Of a stretch of 5,233 bases of DNA, positions 1 through 5,233 are shown piece after piece (positions within the stretch are counted from its first letter, which is position 1; each line of letters starts with the position of its first letter). The notes under the pieces were generated by a model. The model saw only the letters and a list, made by a program, of their open reading frames with translations, made no database searches and was not told the origin of the DNA. This DNA is from an uncultured Clostridia bacterium (lineage in GTDB: Bacteria > Bacillota > Clostridia > Oscillospirales > Oscillospiraceae), in contig CAMHER010000145.1 of NCBI GenBank assembly GCA_946184215.1, positions 1 to 5,233 of the forward strand. Reading direction: 5' to 3'. The translations under genes and the position numbers were made by a program.

Positions 1-885
1 GTCCTTTTCGATGTGCTTGCGGTATTCGGCAAAGGTCGTCGCGCCGATGACCTGGATCTCGCCGCGGCTGAGAGCAGGCTTCAAAATGTTGGCGGCGTTC
101 ATGCTGCCCTCGGCATCGCCCGCGCCGACAATGTTATGCACCTCGTCGATGACGAGGATGATGTTGCCGTGGCGGCGGATCTCTTCGATCAGGCCCTTCA
201 TGCGGCTTTCAAACTGGCCGCGGAACTGCGTCCCGGCCACGAGCGCCGTCAGGTCAAGCAGAAATACCTGCTTTCCCTTCAGCTTATCCGGCACTTCTCC
301 GTCCGCGATTCGCTGGGCCAGGCCCTCGGCGATGGCCGTTTTGCCGACGCCCGGCTCGCCGATCAGGCAGGGATTGTTTTTCTGACGGCGGTTGAGGATC
401 TGGATCACACGCTCCAGTTCCTCGGCCCGGCCGACCATGGTGTCCAGCTTGCCCTCGGCGGCGCGTGCCGTCAGGTCAATACAGTAGTTATCCAGAAACT
501 TATGCTTGCCGCGCGGGGCGTCTTTCCCCTCGCTCTTCGGCGCACTGGACGCGCCGCCGTCCTTGCCGTCCTGCTTGGGGCCGCCGAAAAGGCGGTTGAG
601 GAACGGGAAGGTCGCGGTCTTGCCGTCATCGTCCTCGCTGCCGTCGTCGTCGGTGGGAAGAAGCTCCTCCGCCCCGGAGAGGGCGTTCATCATATCTCCG
701 GAGAGGCTGTCAAGGTCCTCGTCGGAGATCCCCATCTTTTCGATAACATCGTCCACGGGCTTGATATGCAGCTCCCGGGCGCATTTGAGGCACAGCCCCT
801 CGTTTTTTGTCTGTCCGTTTTCGATTTTGGTGATGAAAACCACCGCGACGTTTTTGCCGCAGCGGGAGCACATCGTAGGTTGCAT
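1..885 (-). CDS. clpE: ClpE-like AAA+ protein unfoldase, ATP-binding subunit (5' part; 3' end outside window)
   Basis: The start at 885 is followed by 295 open codons to the window edge, so the gene is partial. Clp/Hsp100 ATPases unfold proteins in the cytoplasm, often for ClpP. Residues 6-35 hold a zinc finger of the exact form CX2CX22CX2C (C6, C9, C32, C35), the hallmark of ClpE, and there is no double Clp_N repeat as in ClpC or ClpB. Residues 72-128 form an acidic then Gly/Lys/Ser-rich, probably disordered linker. The first AAA+ domain starts near residue 130: conserved VGR at 151-153, Walker A GEPGVGKT at 176-183, pore loop QFRG at 220-223, Walker B ILVIDE at 243-248 and sensor-1 GATT at 281-284. 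The arginine finger, second AAA+ domain and ClpP-binding loop lie outside, so partnership with ClpP cannot be judged. It sits 28 bp after cvpA. No CtsR or CIRCE operator is visible. The ClpE label rests on the finger; a ClpC-type name is the alternative. Confidence 0.88.
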   Translation of the reverse strand, partial: MQPTMCSRCGKNVAVVFITKIENGQTKNEGLCLKCARELHIKPVDDVIEKMGISDEDLDSLSGDMMNALSGAEELLPTDDDGSEDDDGKTATFPFLNRLFGGPKQDGKDGGASSAPKSEGKDAPRGKHKFLDNYCIDLTARAAEGKLDTMVGRAEELERVIQILNRRQKNNPCLIGEPGVGKTAIAEGLAQRIADGEVPDKLKGKQVFLLDLTALVAGTQFRGQFESRMKGLIEEIRRHGNIILVIDEVHNIVGAGDAEGSMNAANILKPALSRGEIQVIGATTFAEYRKHIEKD

Positions 886-891
886 AGATTC

Positions 892-898
892 CCTCCTT
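892..898 (-). promoter_or_regulatory. Ribosome binding site of the ClpE-like gene
   Basis: AAGGAGG on the minus strand lies 6 nt before the ATG at 885-883, a near-ideal Shine-Dalgarno sequence. It fixes the start just ahead of the zinc finger. A second in-frame ATG at codon 5 has a less suitable distance. Confidence 0.85.
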
Positions 899-912
899 GG
901 GATAAAGCTGAG

Positions 913-942
913 ATTACATCAAACCGTTGGTAATAAATTTAA
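913..942 (-). promoter_or_regulatory. Candidate extended -10 promoter for the ClpE-like gene, inside the end of cvpA
   Basis: On the minus strand TGATGTAAT (921-913) gives a TGn extension plus a -10 hexamer TGTAAT that matches TATAAT in 5 of 6 positions. An 18-bp spacer leads back to TTAAAT (942-937), a weak -35 (3 of 6). The expected transcript would start near 906-905 and give a leader of about 20 nt containing the strong ribosome binding site. The site overlaps the cvpA stop codon in a short AT-rich stretch of otherwise GC-rich sequence. It may be chance, because the last cvpA codons (Phe-Lys-Phe-Ile) are AT-rich by nature. Confidence 0.35.
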
Positions 943-1630
943 AGGTCAGGAAAAAGCGGGCCAGTGTCGTGCCGTCAAGGGTTTTTTTGCCGATGACCAG
1001 TCCGAAGAAGCTGAGCAGCCAGCAGAGAAGCACGCAGTAGATGATTCCCTTGGCAAAGCCCAGCACCGCGCCGCCGATCTCGTCAAGATTGACCATGTTC
1101 GGGATCCGGAAGGAGAGGTTGAACAGGTTCCCGACCGCCGTGATAAAAATGAGGATGATCAGGAACGCGAGCACCAGTCCGCCTTCATAGGTCACCACGT
1201 CGCACAGAACGTCCACAGCCGCGTCGGTCATGTTCTCGTCCTTGCTCTCCGCCAACGCGACCGCGCGGGAGGCCATCTCGTCGGCCCGATCGGCATAGAG
1301 GCCGACTTCGCTCATGCACTCATAGGCGTAGTCATAACGCAGCGAGGGGTCCTCGGCGAGAATATCGTCCAGCGACTTGTCGCTCTCGCCGTAGCCCATA
1401 CGGTCGAGTACGCGCTCGCGCGTCTCCGTTGCGCTCAAATACCCGTCGGCAAACGGGCGCAGCGCGGGGATGACCTCGCCGGAGTAGGCGGCAGAGAGCA
1501 TCTTCGCGCAGAAGAGCGAAAGCACGATGACCAGCAGCGCGGCAATGCTGCCGATCAGGCCTTTCTTATAACCGCCCCAGGTACACAGGGCGATGATCGT
1601 GATGAGGACAATGTCAATGATTAGCTTCAT
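914..1630 (-). CDS. cvpA: CvpA-family membrane protein
   Basis: This 238-residue protein fits the CvpA (colicin V production) family of small multi-spanning inner-membrane proteins, whose molecular role is poorly defined. Hydrophobic segments lie at about 2-17, 25-43, 150-170 and 187-210. The family-like GYKKGLIG motif follows the first helix (residues 20-27), and the LDEIGGAVLGFAKG stretch (182-195) matches the conserved glycine-rich start of the last helix. Residues about 44-148 form an unusually long hydrophilic, acidic segment between helices 2 and 3. Typical CvpA proteins are nearer 160-180 residues, so most of the extra length is here. The ATG at 1630 is preceded by AAAGGA with a 10-nt gap. 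It is the first gene after a candidate promoter and is followed 28 bp later by the ClpE-like gene, which suggests co-transcription. The family call is good; the function is not known. Confidence 0.82.
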   Translation of the reverse strand: MKLIIDIVLITIIALCTWGGYKKGLIGSIAALLVIVLSLFCAKMLSAAYSGEVIPALRPFADGYLSATETRERVLDRMGYGESDKSLDDILAEDPSLRYDYAYECMSEVGLYADRADEMASRAVALAESKDENMTDAAVDVLCDVVTYEGGLVLAFLIILIFITAVGNLFNLSFRIPNMVNLDEIGGAVLGFAKGIIYCVLLCWLLSFFGLVIGKKTLDGTTLARFFLTFKFITNGLM

Positions 1631-1640
1631 ATGTAGTCCG

Positions 1641-1646
1641 TCCTTT
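1641..1646 (-). promoter_or_regulatory. Ribosome binding site of cvpA
   Basis: AAAGGA on the minus strand, 10 nt before the ATG at 1630-1628. The spacing is slightly long but workable, and it would lie within the short leader made from the promoter at 1660-1668. Confidence 0.6.
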
Positions 1647-1659
1647 GCATGATAAGGCG

Positions 1660-1668
1660 ATTATATCA
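1660..1668 (-). promoter_or_regulatory. Extended -10 promoter for cvpA and the downstream Clp gene
   Basis: The minus strand reads TGATATAAT: a perfect TATAAT -10 hexamer (1665-1660) with the TGn extension (1668-1667). The -35 region at a 17-bp spacing (TATATT, 1688-1683) is poor, as is common for extended -10 promoters. The predicted start is near 1653, giving a leader of roughly 23 nt with the AAAGGA ribosome binding site. It lies in a distinctly AT-rich stretch (about 1655-1705) between GC-rich genes, as expected for sigma-A promoters in GC-rich Firmicutes. Confidence 0.65.
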
Positions 1669-1690
1669 TATAATTATGAACAAATATATG
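1667..1690 (-). repeat. Imperfect palindrome overlapping the cvpA promoter upstream region
   Basis: A 24-bp imperfect inverted repeat with outer arms CATATA/TATATG; 18 of 24 positions are symmetrical. It spans the spacer and -35 zone of the candidate promoter, ending on the TG of the extended -10, where a repressor site would act. In such AT-rich sequence it could arise by chance, and it does not resemble the CtsR or CIRCE consensus. Confidence 0.3.
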
Positions 1691-1728
1691 AAATAATCTT
1701 TAGATTTTCCTGCTCCCCGTCTCCGCTC

Positions 1729-2493
1729 TCAGTCCGCCATCATGTCCCCCACCGGGCCCTCGTACCAGATGCGGTTGAGATACAGGCCCTGGGGCGGCAT
1801 CGTCGGGCCGGTAAGCCTTCGGTCGCCTTTTTCCAGCAGCAGGGGGATATCCTCCGGCTCCAGCTTTCCGTAGGAGGCGTAGACCATCGTTCCGACCATG
1901 GCGCGCGCCATGTTGTAGAGAAAACCATCTGCGCAGACGCGGACCGTGATCAGATCGCCCTCCCGCTCGGCTCCGCACCACCAGACTGTCCGGACGGTCG
2001 TCTTCGTCTCGGTCCCCACGCTGCGCACGGCGGCAAAATCGTGCGTGCCCTCAAAGGCATGCGCCGCAGCGTTCATTTTTTCCACATCAAGGCGCTGGGG
2101 ATAGAAGCAGGCGCGCTTTTCCAGGAAGGGATCGCGCAAGTTGCTGTTGTGTATTTTGTAGATATATTCTTTTTTTATACAGGAGCCGATCGCGTTAAAA
2201 TTCTCCTCCGCCTCGCAGGCCGCGCGAACGGCAATATCGGCGGGCAGGTAGCTGTTGATCGCCAGCGGCAGCTTGTCCAGGGGGATCCGGCATTCGCTTT
2301 TGAAATTGGCGCAGTAGCGAAGCGCGTGTACGCCCGCGTCCGTCCGGCCGCAGCCCGTGACGTGCACCTTTCCCAGCCCTGCTTTTTCGATCGCCTGCTC
2401 CAGCGTCTGCTGGACGGTGATCTCCTTTTTCTGTGTCTGCCAGCCGTGATAACGGCTGCCGTCATACATCAGGCGCAGTGCGATATTTTTCAT
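1729..2493 (-). CDS. truA: tRNA pseudouridine synthase A (positions 38-40 of the anticodon stem-loop)
   Basis: The 254-residue product is full length for TruA, the cytoplasmic enzyme that converts uridines 38-40 in the tRNA anticodon stem-loop to pseudouridine. The N-terminal signature is present (YDGSRYHGWQ, residues 10-19), followed by the catalytic motif GCGRTDAGVHA (47-57) with the nucleophilic Asp52 and the conserved active-site Tyr in KKEYIYKI (Tyr110). The C-terminal half has GTHDFAA (149-155) and GFLYNMARAMVGT (190-202), both typical. The frame is open back to an ATG at 2559, but that would overlap ecfT by 70 bp and add 22 residues unlike the family. The ATG at 2493-2491 aligns with the normal TruA start. 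It overlaps the ecfT stop as ATGA, and upstream there is only a weak Shine-Dalgarno sequence, so translation is probably coupled to ecfT. truA directly after ecfT is the standard Firmicutes arrangement. Confidence 0.97.
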   Translation of the reverse strand: MKNIALRLMYDGSRYHGWQTQKKEITVQQTLEQAIEKAGLGKVHVTGCGRTDAGVHALRYCANFKSECRIPLDKLPLAINSYLPADIAVRAACEAEENFNAIGSCIKKEYIYKIHNSNLRDPFLEKRACFYPQRLDVEKMNAAAHAFEGTHDFAAVRSVGTETKTTVRTVWWCGAEREGDLITVRVCADGFLYNMARAMVGTMVYASYGKLEPEDIPLLLEKGDRRLTGPTMPPQGLYLNRIWYEGPVGDMMAD

Positions 2494-3287
2494 ATGCCGT
2501 ACCGTTTCATCACAAACATCCCCGCCAGGAAAAGCGCGCCAAGGATCAGCGCGATCCAATCGTGCGCGGCAAAACGCAGGGTCTTCATGCGGGTACGTCC
2601 CTCGCCGCCGTGGTAGCAGCGGCTTTCCATTGCGACGGCCAGCTCGTCCGCCCGGCGGAAGGCCGAGACGAACAGCGGCACCAGGATCGGCAGCAGCGCC
2701 TTGGCCCGGTCCATGAGCTTTCCGGTTTCAAAATCCGCGCCGCGCGCCTTCTGGGCCGACATGATCTTGTCGGTCTCCTCAATCAGTGTCGGGATAAAGC
2801 GCAGCGCCATGGACATCATCAGCGTCATCTCATGGACGGGAACCTTGATTTTCTTCAGCGGGCCCAGCAGCATCTCCAGCCCGTCGGTGAGCGCGATGGG
2901 GCTGGTGGTATAGGTCAGCAGGAAGGTGCCGGTGATCAGCAGCACGATGCGCAAAATCATCTGAACCGAGCGCTCCAGGCCCTCCCAGGTCATGTGCCAG
3001 CCGGGGATGATCTCGCGGCCCTCGGTGTAGAAAAGGTTCAGCAGCGCCGTCAGTGCAATGATAAAGAGCATGGGCTTGAGACCCTTGAAGATGTTTTTCG
3101 GCCTGATGTGGGACAGGATCATGCACAATACCGTGGCAAGCGTTACCGCGCCGTAGGAAATCCAGCCCTTTGCCTGGAACAGGGCGATGATATACACGAC
3201 CACCAGAATCAGCTTTGTGCGCGGATCAAGGCGGTGGACGATGGTGTTGCCGGGGAAGAACTGGCCCAGTGTGATATCCTTCAGCAT
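2490..3287 (-). CDS. ecfT: Energy-coupling factor transporter transmembrane protein EcfT
   Basis: EcfT is the membrane scaffold of group II ECF importers. It couples ATP hydrolysis by EcfA1/EcfA2 to exchangeable substrate-binding S proteins for vitamins and trace nutrients. The 265-residue length is typical. The N-terminal HRLDPRTKL motif (18-26) is diagnostic. Hydrophobic segments lie at about 26-38, 45-60, 72-86, 111-127 and 244-260, with further helices near 153-168 and 197-210. The two cytoplasmic coupling helices that dock on the ATPases are marked by ARGADFETG (181-189) and by AMESRCYHGG (219-228); the second has SRC where many homologues have ARG. The start ATG overlaps the ecfA2 end by 7 bp and has a strong ribosome binding site. 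The stop overlaps the truA start. No S component is encoded nearby, so the substrate cannot be told from this window. Confidence 0.97.
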   Translation of the reverse strand: MLKDITLGQFFPGNTIVHRLDPRTKLILVVVYIIALFQAKGWISYGAVTLATVLCMILSHIRPKNIFKGLKPMLFIIALTALLNLFYTEGREIIPGWHMTWEGLERSVQMILRIVLLITGTFLLTYTTSPIALTDGLEMLLGPLKKIKVPVHEMTLMMSMALRFIPTLIEETDKIMSAQKARGADFETGKLMDRAKALLPILVPLFVSAFRRADELAVAMESRCYHGGEGRTRMKTLRFAAHDWIALILGALFLAGMFVMKRYGI

Positions 3288-4141
3288 ACCCTCGCCTCCT
3301 TTGCCCGGAGTACGGCGTTGAGAAGCTGGCCATGGGTGTAGATCGAGCCCTCCAGCTCAATGCCGGCTTTTTTCAGCGCCATGGCGAGCGAGGTGGCTCT
3401 CGGTACGTCAAGGCCCATGGCGATCAGCTTCTCCGGTTCGGAGAACACCTGCTCGGGCGTGCCGTCCATGGCAACGCGGCCATGGTCAAAGGCGATGATG
3501 CGCTCGGCAATGCGGGCGGTGTCGTCCATGTTGTGGCTGACGATGATGACCGTCGAGCCGCTCTCGCGGTGATAGGAGCAGATATTGTCCAGGATCTGGC
3601 GGCAGCCCGCCGGGTCCAGCCCCGCGGTCGGCTCGTCGAGGATCAGCACGCCGGGGCGCAGCGCGATCACGCCCGCGATGGCGATGCGGCGCTTCTGCCC
3701 GCCGGAGAGCTCCAGCGGGGAGCGCTCAAAGAGTTCCTCGTCCACCTGGGCAAACTTGGCTGCCTCGCGCACACGCTGGTCGATCTCCTCGTCGGAGAGC
3801 TTCATGTTTCGCGGACCAAAGGCGATATCCCGGTAGACCGTCTCCTCAAAGAGCTGATACTCCGGATACTGAAAGACCAGCCCGACCTGCCATTTGACGT
3901 CGCGCCTGGTGTATTTGCTTGCATTGATGTCCTGCCCGCCGACAAAGACTTTCCCCTCCGTCGGCTGGAGCAGGGCGTTGAGGTGCTGGATAAAGGTCGA
4001 CTTGCCCGAGCCGGTATGGCCGATCACGCCCACAAGCTGTCCCTGCGGGATCGTGAGGCTGACGTCCTCGATCGCAACTTTTTCAAAAGGAGTTCCCGCG
4101 CTGTAAACGTGGCGCAGCCCCTCCACTTTTATCTCTGCCAT
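3281..4141 (-). CDS. ecfA2: Energy-coupling factor transporter ATP-binding protein EcfA2
   Basis: A 286-residue ABC ATPase, one of the two nucleotide-binding subunits that power the ECF importer on the cytoplasmic face of the membrane. Motifs in order: Walker A GHTGSGKST (41-49), Q-loop Gln91 in VFQYPEYQLFEETV (89-102), signature LSGGQ (145-149), Walker B VLILDE with catalytic Glu170, D-loop GLD (174-176), and switch His203 in SHNMDD. FQYPEYQLFEETV is characteristic of EcfA2 rather than EcfA1, and the C-terminal extension beyond about 225 is the usual CbiO-type tail. It follows ecfA1 by 15 bp, with GGAG 9 nt before the ATG, and overlaps ecfT by 7 bp. All catalytic residues are intact. Confidence 0.97.
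   Translation of the reverse strand: MAEIKVEGLRHVYSAGTPFEKVAIEDVSLTIPQGQLVGVIGHTGSGKSTFIQHLNALLQPTEGKVFVGGQDINASKYTRRDVKWQVGLVFQYPEYQLFEETVYRDIAFGPRNMKLSDEEIDQRVREAAKFAQVDEELFERSPLELSGGQKRRIAIAGVIALRPGVLILDEPTAGLDPAGCRQILDNICSYHRESGSTVIIVSHNMDDTARIAERIIAFDHGRVAMDGTPEQVFSEPEKLIAMGLDVPRATSLAMALKKAGIELEGSIYTHGQLLNAVLRAKEARVC
3295..3302 (-). promoter_or_regulatory. Ribosome binding site of ecfT, inside the end of ecfA2
   Basis: AAAGGAGG on the minus strand, 7 nt before the ATG at 3287-3285. This is the strongest Shine-Dalgarno sequence of the ecf genes; it lies within the last codons of ecfA2 and fixes the ecfT start. Confidence 0.85.
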
Positions 4142-4156
4142 AAAAACGCTCTCCGC

Positions 4157-4990
4157 TTATTTTTTTTGGGCCGCGGCAATTGCGGCCGCGCAGGCCTCTT
4201 CCTCCAGCTCGCCCAGGGGCAGGTCATAGCCGAAGCTTGCCAACTCATACAAAAGCTTGGTAGTCTCCGGTACCGCCAGGCCCTCCCGCGCCATCATCTC
4301 CACATCGGAGAAGATCTCGCCGGGCGTGCCGGCGGCGCGGATATAGCCGTTGGACATGATCACGAGCTTGTCGGCGCCGATGCACTCGTCCATATGGTGG
4401 GTGATGAGCACCACCGTCATGCCGCCCTCGCGGCAGAGGCGCGTGACCGTGGAGATGACCTCATGCCGCCCCCGGGGGTCAAGCATGGCCGTTGGCTCGT
4501 CAAGGACAATGATCCTGGGGCGCATGGCAATGACGCCGGCAATGGCGACGCGCTGCTTCTGCCCGCCGGAGAGCAGGTGCGGGGCATGGCTGCGGTATTC
4601 ATACATGCCGACCTGCTTTAGGGCCTCATCCACGCGCTGGCGGATCTCAGCGGAAGGCACACCCAGATTTTCCGGGGCAAAGGCCACGTCGTCCTCGACC
4701 ACGTTGGCCACAAGCTGGTTGTCCGGGTTCTGAAATACCATGCCCACGCGGCGGCGGATCTCAAAAGTCTTGTCCTCGTCGCGGCTGTCGATGCCGTCTA
4801 CGATGACGCTGCCGGAATCCGGCACCAGGATCGCGTTCATATGCTTGGCCAGCGTGGATTTACCGCTGCCGTTATGGCCGAGGACGGCCACGAAGCTGCC
4901 CTCCTCGATCTCCAGATCCACCCCGCAGAGGCTTTCCAGCTCGTCTCCGGGATAGGTGTAATGCACTTGTTTGAAGCTGATGATGCTCAT
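4157..4990 (-). CDS. ecfA1: Energy-coupling factor transporter ATP-binding protein EcfA1
   Basis: A 277-residue ABC ATPase that pairs with EcfA2 to energise the ECF importer. Motifs in order: Walker A GHNGSGKST (38-46), Q-loop Gln87 in MVFQNPDNQLVANVVEDDVAF (84-104, the EcfA1-type form), signature LSGGQ (140-144), Walker B IIVLDE with catalytic Glu165, and switch His198 in THHMDE. The tail after about 260 is acidic then alanine-rich and ends in lysines. The start at 4990 gives the normal family N-terminus, though the ribosome binding site is weak (a GGGA about 10 nt upstream). It is the first gene of the visible unit. In many Firmicutes this cluster follows the rpoA-rplQ ribosomal genes, but here a repeat-bearing non-coding stretch of at least 243 bp lies upstream. 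Confidence 0.97.
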   Translation of the reverse strand: MSIISFKQVHYTYPGDELESLCGVDLEIEEGSFVAVLGHNGSGKSTLAKHMNAILVPDSGSVIVDGIDSRDEDKTFEIRRRVGMVFQNPDNQLVANVVEDDVAFAPENLGVPSAEIRQRVDEALKQVGMYEYRSHAPHLLSGGQKQRVAIAGVIAMRPRIIVLDEPTAMLDPRGRHEVISTVTRLCREGGMTVVLITHHMDECIGADKLVIMSNGYIRAAGTPGEIFSDVEMMAREGLAVPETTKLLYELASFGYDLPLGELEEEACAAAIAAAQKK

Positions 4991-5021
4991 ATCGTTTTGT
5001 CCCGTCTTATCATTCTTGCGG

Positions 5022-5037
5022 GAGGGGCAAACCCCTC
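5022..5037. other. Perfect 6-bp stem-loop in the ecfA1 leader
   Basis: GAGGGG-CAAA-CCCCTC on the plus strand forms a 6-bp, mostly G:C stem with a 4-nt loop, ending 32 bp before the ecfA1 start. No T tract follows on either strand, so it does not qualify as an intrinsic terminator. It could be a leader RNA structure, or part of the repeat-rich stretch beside it. Confidence 0.5.
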
Positions 5038-5059
5038 ACCTGCTCGGGTAACAGTTTCT

Positions 5060-5114
5060 GCGGCGCAAAGCCGCGTTTACCGCCTTGCCGCACTTGCCGT
5101 TTGCCTGCCTCGGC
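5060..5114. repeat. GC-rich intergenic direct repeat, copy 1
   Basis: This 55-bp segment is repeated perfectly at 5179-5233, a period of 119 bp. It begins with a hairpin, GCGGC-GCAAA-GCCGC (5060-5074), and contains TTGCC three times (5085, 5094, 5101). It ends with GCCTCGGC (5107-5114), which recurs directly at 5120-5127. The period is not a multiple of three, so the repeat cannot be a repeated protein unit read in one frame. It lies in the non-coding region upstream of ecfA1. Confidence 0.9.
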
Positions 5115-5178
5115 ATAAAGCCTCGGCCCGCAAAGCGGCGCGGCTGCGGAGATCGCGTCTTTGCTTACTCCGCCACCG
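5115..5178. other. Unit spacer between the two repeat copies, with small hairpins
   Basis: Sixty-four bases separate the copies and probably belong to the same 119-bp unit. They contain CCGC-AAA-GCGG (5128-5138) and the left arm of CCGCC-ACC-GGCGG (5170-5182), which competes with the opening hairpin of copy 2. The box GCA(T)AAAGC recurs through the region (near 5065, 5113, 5130 and 5184), so the element is built from related short hairpin or box units. No gene is supported here. Confidence 0.6.
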
Positions 5179-5233
5179 GCGGCGCAAAGCCGCGTTTACC
5201 GCCTTGCCGCACTTGCCGTTTGCCTGCCTCGGC
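5179..5233. repeat. GC-rich intergenic direct repeat, copy 2 (cut by window edge)
   Basis: Identical to 5060-5114 over all 55 bases, starting with the same GCGGC-GCAAA-GCCGC hairpin (5179-5193). Identity runs up to the last base of the window, so the true repeat is at least this long and an array with further copies may continue outside. Confidence 0.9.

Noticed and set aside
886..1000. CtsR or CIRCE heat-shock operator before the Clp gene
   Set aside because: A single GGTCA-like half near 943 on the plus strand lacks the second heptad, and no inverted TTAGCACTC pair was found.
13..1624. Long plus-strand open frames (13-933, 506-1624) opposite the Clp and cvpA genes
   Set aside because: They are antisense to clearly recognisable minus-strand genes, show no family motifs, and arise from GC-rich codon bias.
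1690..1728. Intrinsic terminator after truA
   Set aside because: Only a weak AATCT-AA-AGATT stem is present, without a GC-rich stem or a T tract, so readthrough seems possible.
2150..2190. AT-rich patch inside truA
   Set aside because: Explained by the coding of a conserved Lys/Tyr/Ile-rich segment around Tyr110. No promoter with a downstream ribosome binding site and gene follows.
2494..2559. A 22-residue N-terminal extension of TruA starting at 2559
   Set aside because: It would overlap ecfT deeply, and its residues do not resemble TruA. The start at 2493 gives the family N-terminus and a standard ATGA overlap.
1645..4621. Long plus-strand open frames (1645-2616, 2433-3341, 3332-4621) opposite truA and the ecf genes
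   Set aside because: Each lies opposite a gene with intact catalytic motifs. Their products have the Arg/Ala/His-rich composition typical of antisense frames, and they cross real gene boundaries.
4991..5060. Promoter for ecfA1
   Set aside because: A TTGCCC and a GATAAG can be found on the minus strand but with a spacing of about 13 bp. No convincing -35/-10 pair or extended -10 is present, so the promoter may lie further upstream.
5041..5233. Open reading frame through the repeat region
   Set aside because: The 119-bp period is not a multiple of three, so the copies would be read in different frames. No supported start with a ribosome binding site is seen, and the content is hairpin-rich.
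5060..5233. CRISPR array
   Set aside because: Only two copies are visible. The repeat is at least 55 bp, longer than usual, the spacer is hairpin-bearing and shares boxes with the repeat, and no cas gene is present.

Overview
The window looks like a piece of a GC-rich low-GC-phylum-type (Firmicutes/Bacillota) chromosome, probably a clostridial gut lineage of the Oscillospiraceae kind. This is inferred from strong AAGGAGG-type ribosome binding sites, the ecfA1-ecfA2-ecfT-truA gene order that is characteristic of Firmicutes, a ClpE-type unfoldase with an N-terminal zinc finger, and GC-rich codon use. No species can be named from the sequence alone. All real genes lie on the minus strand, so transcription runs from the right end of the window to the left.

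Layout in order of transcription: (1) positions 5233-4991 are non-coding. They hold a GC-rich direct repeat (two perfect 55-bp copies with a 119-bp period, the second cut by the window edge) full of small hairpins, and then a separate 6-bp stem-loop in the ecfA1 leader. (2) 4990-4157 ecfA1, 4141-3281 ecfA2 and 3287-2490 ecfT encode the complete energy-coupling module of a group II ECF vitamin/micronutrient importer. No substrate-binding S component is present here. (3) 2493-1729 truA, tRNA pseudouridine synthase A, starts in an ATGA overlap with ecfT. (4) A 98-bp, locally AT-rich gap carries a good extended -10 promoter. (5) 1630-914 encodes a CvpA-family membrane protein with an enlarged soluble segment. 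(6) 885-1 is the 5' part of a ClpE-like AAA+ unfoldase gene that runs off the left edge.

How they work together: the first four genes are packed with gaps of 15 bp or less, or overlaps, and form one transcription unit (ATPases, then the transmembrane coupler, then the tRNA-modifying enzyme). The cvpA and clp genes form a second tight pair with its own promoter and a 28-bp gap, and the clp gene may have a further promoter inside the end of cvpA. No terminator is visible between truA and cvpA, so readthrough from the first unit into the second is possible. The window is essentially housekeeping. I found no convincing new biological system. The most interesting items are the intergenic repeat, the long acidic linker and altered pore loop of the ClpE-like protein, and the two candidate promoters.
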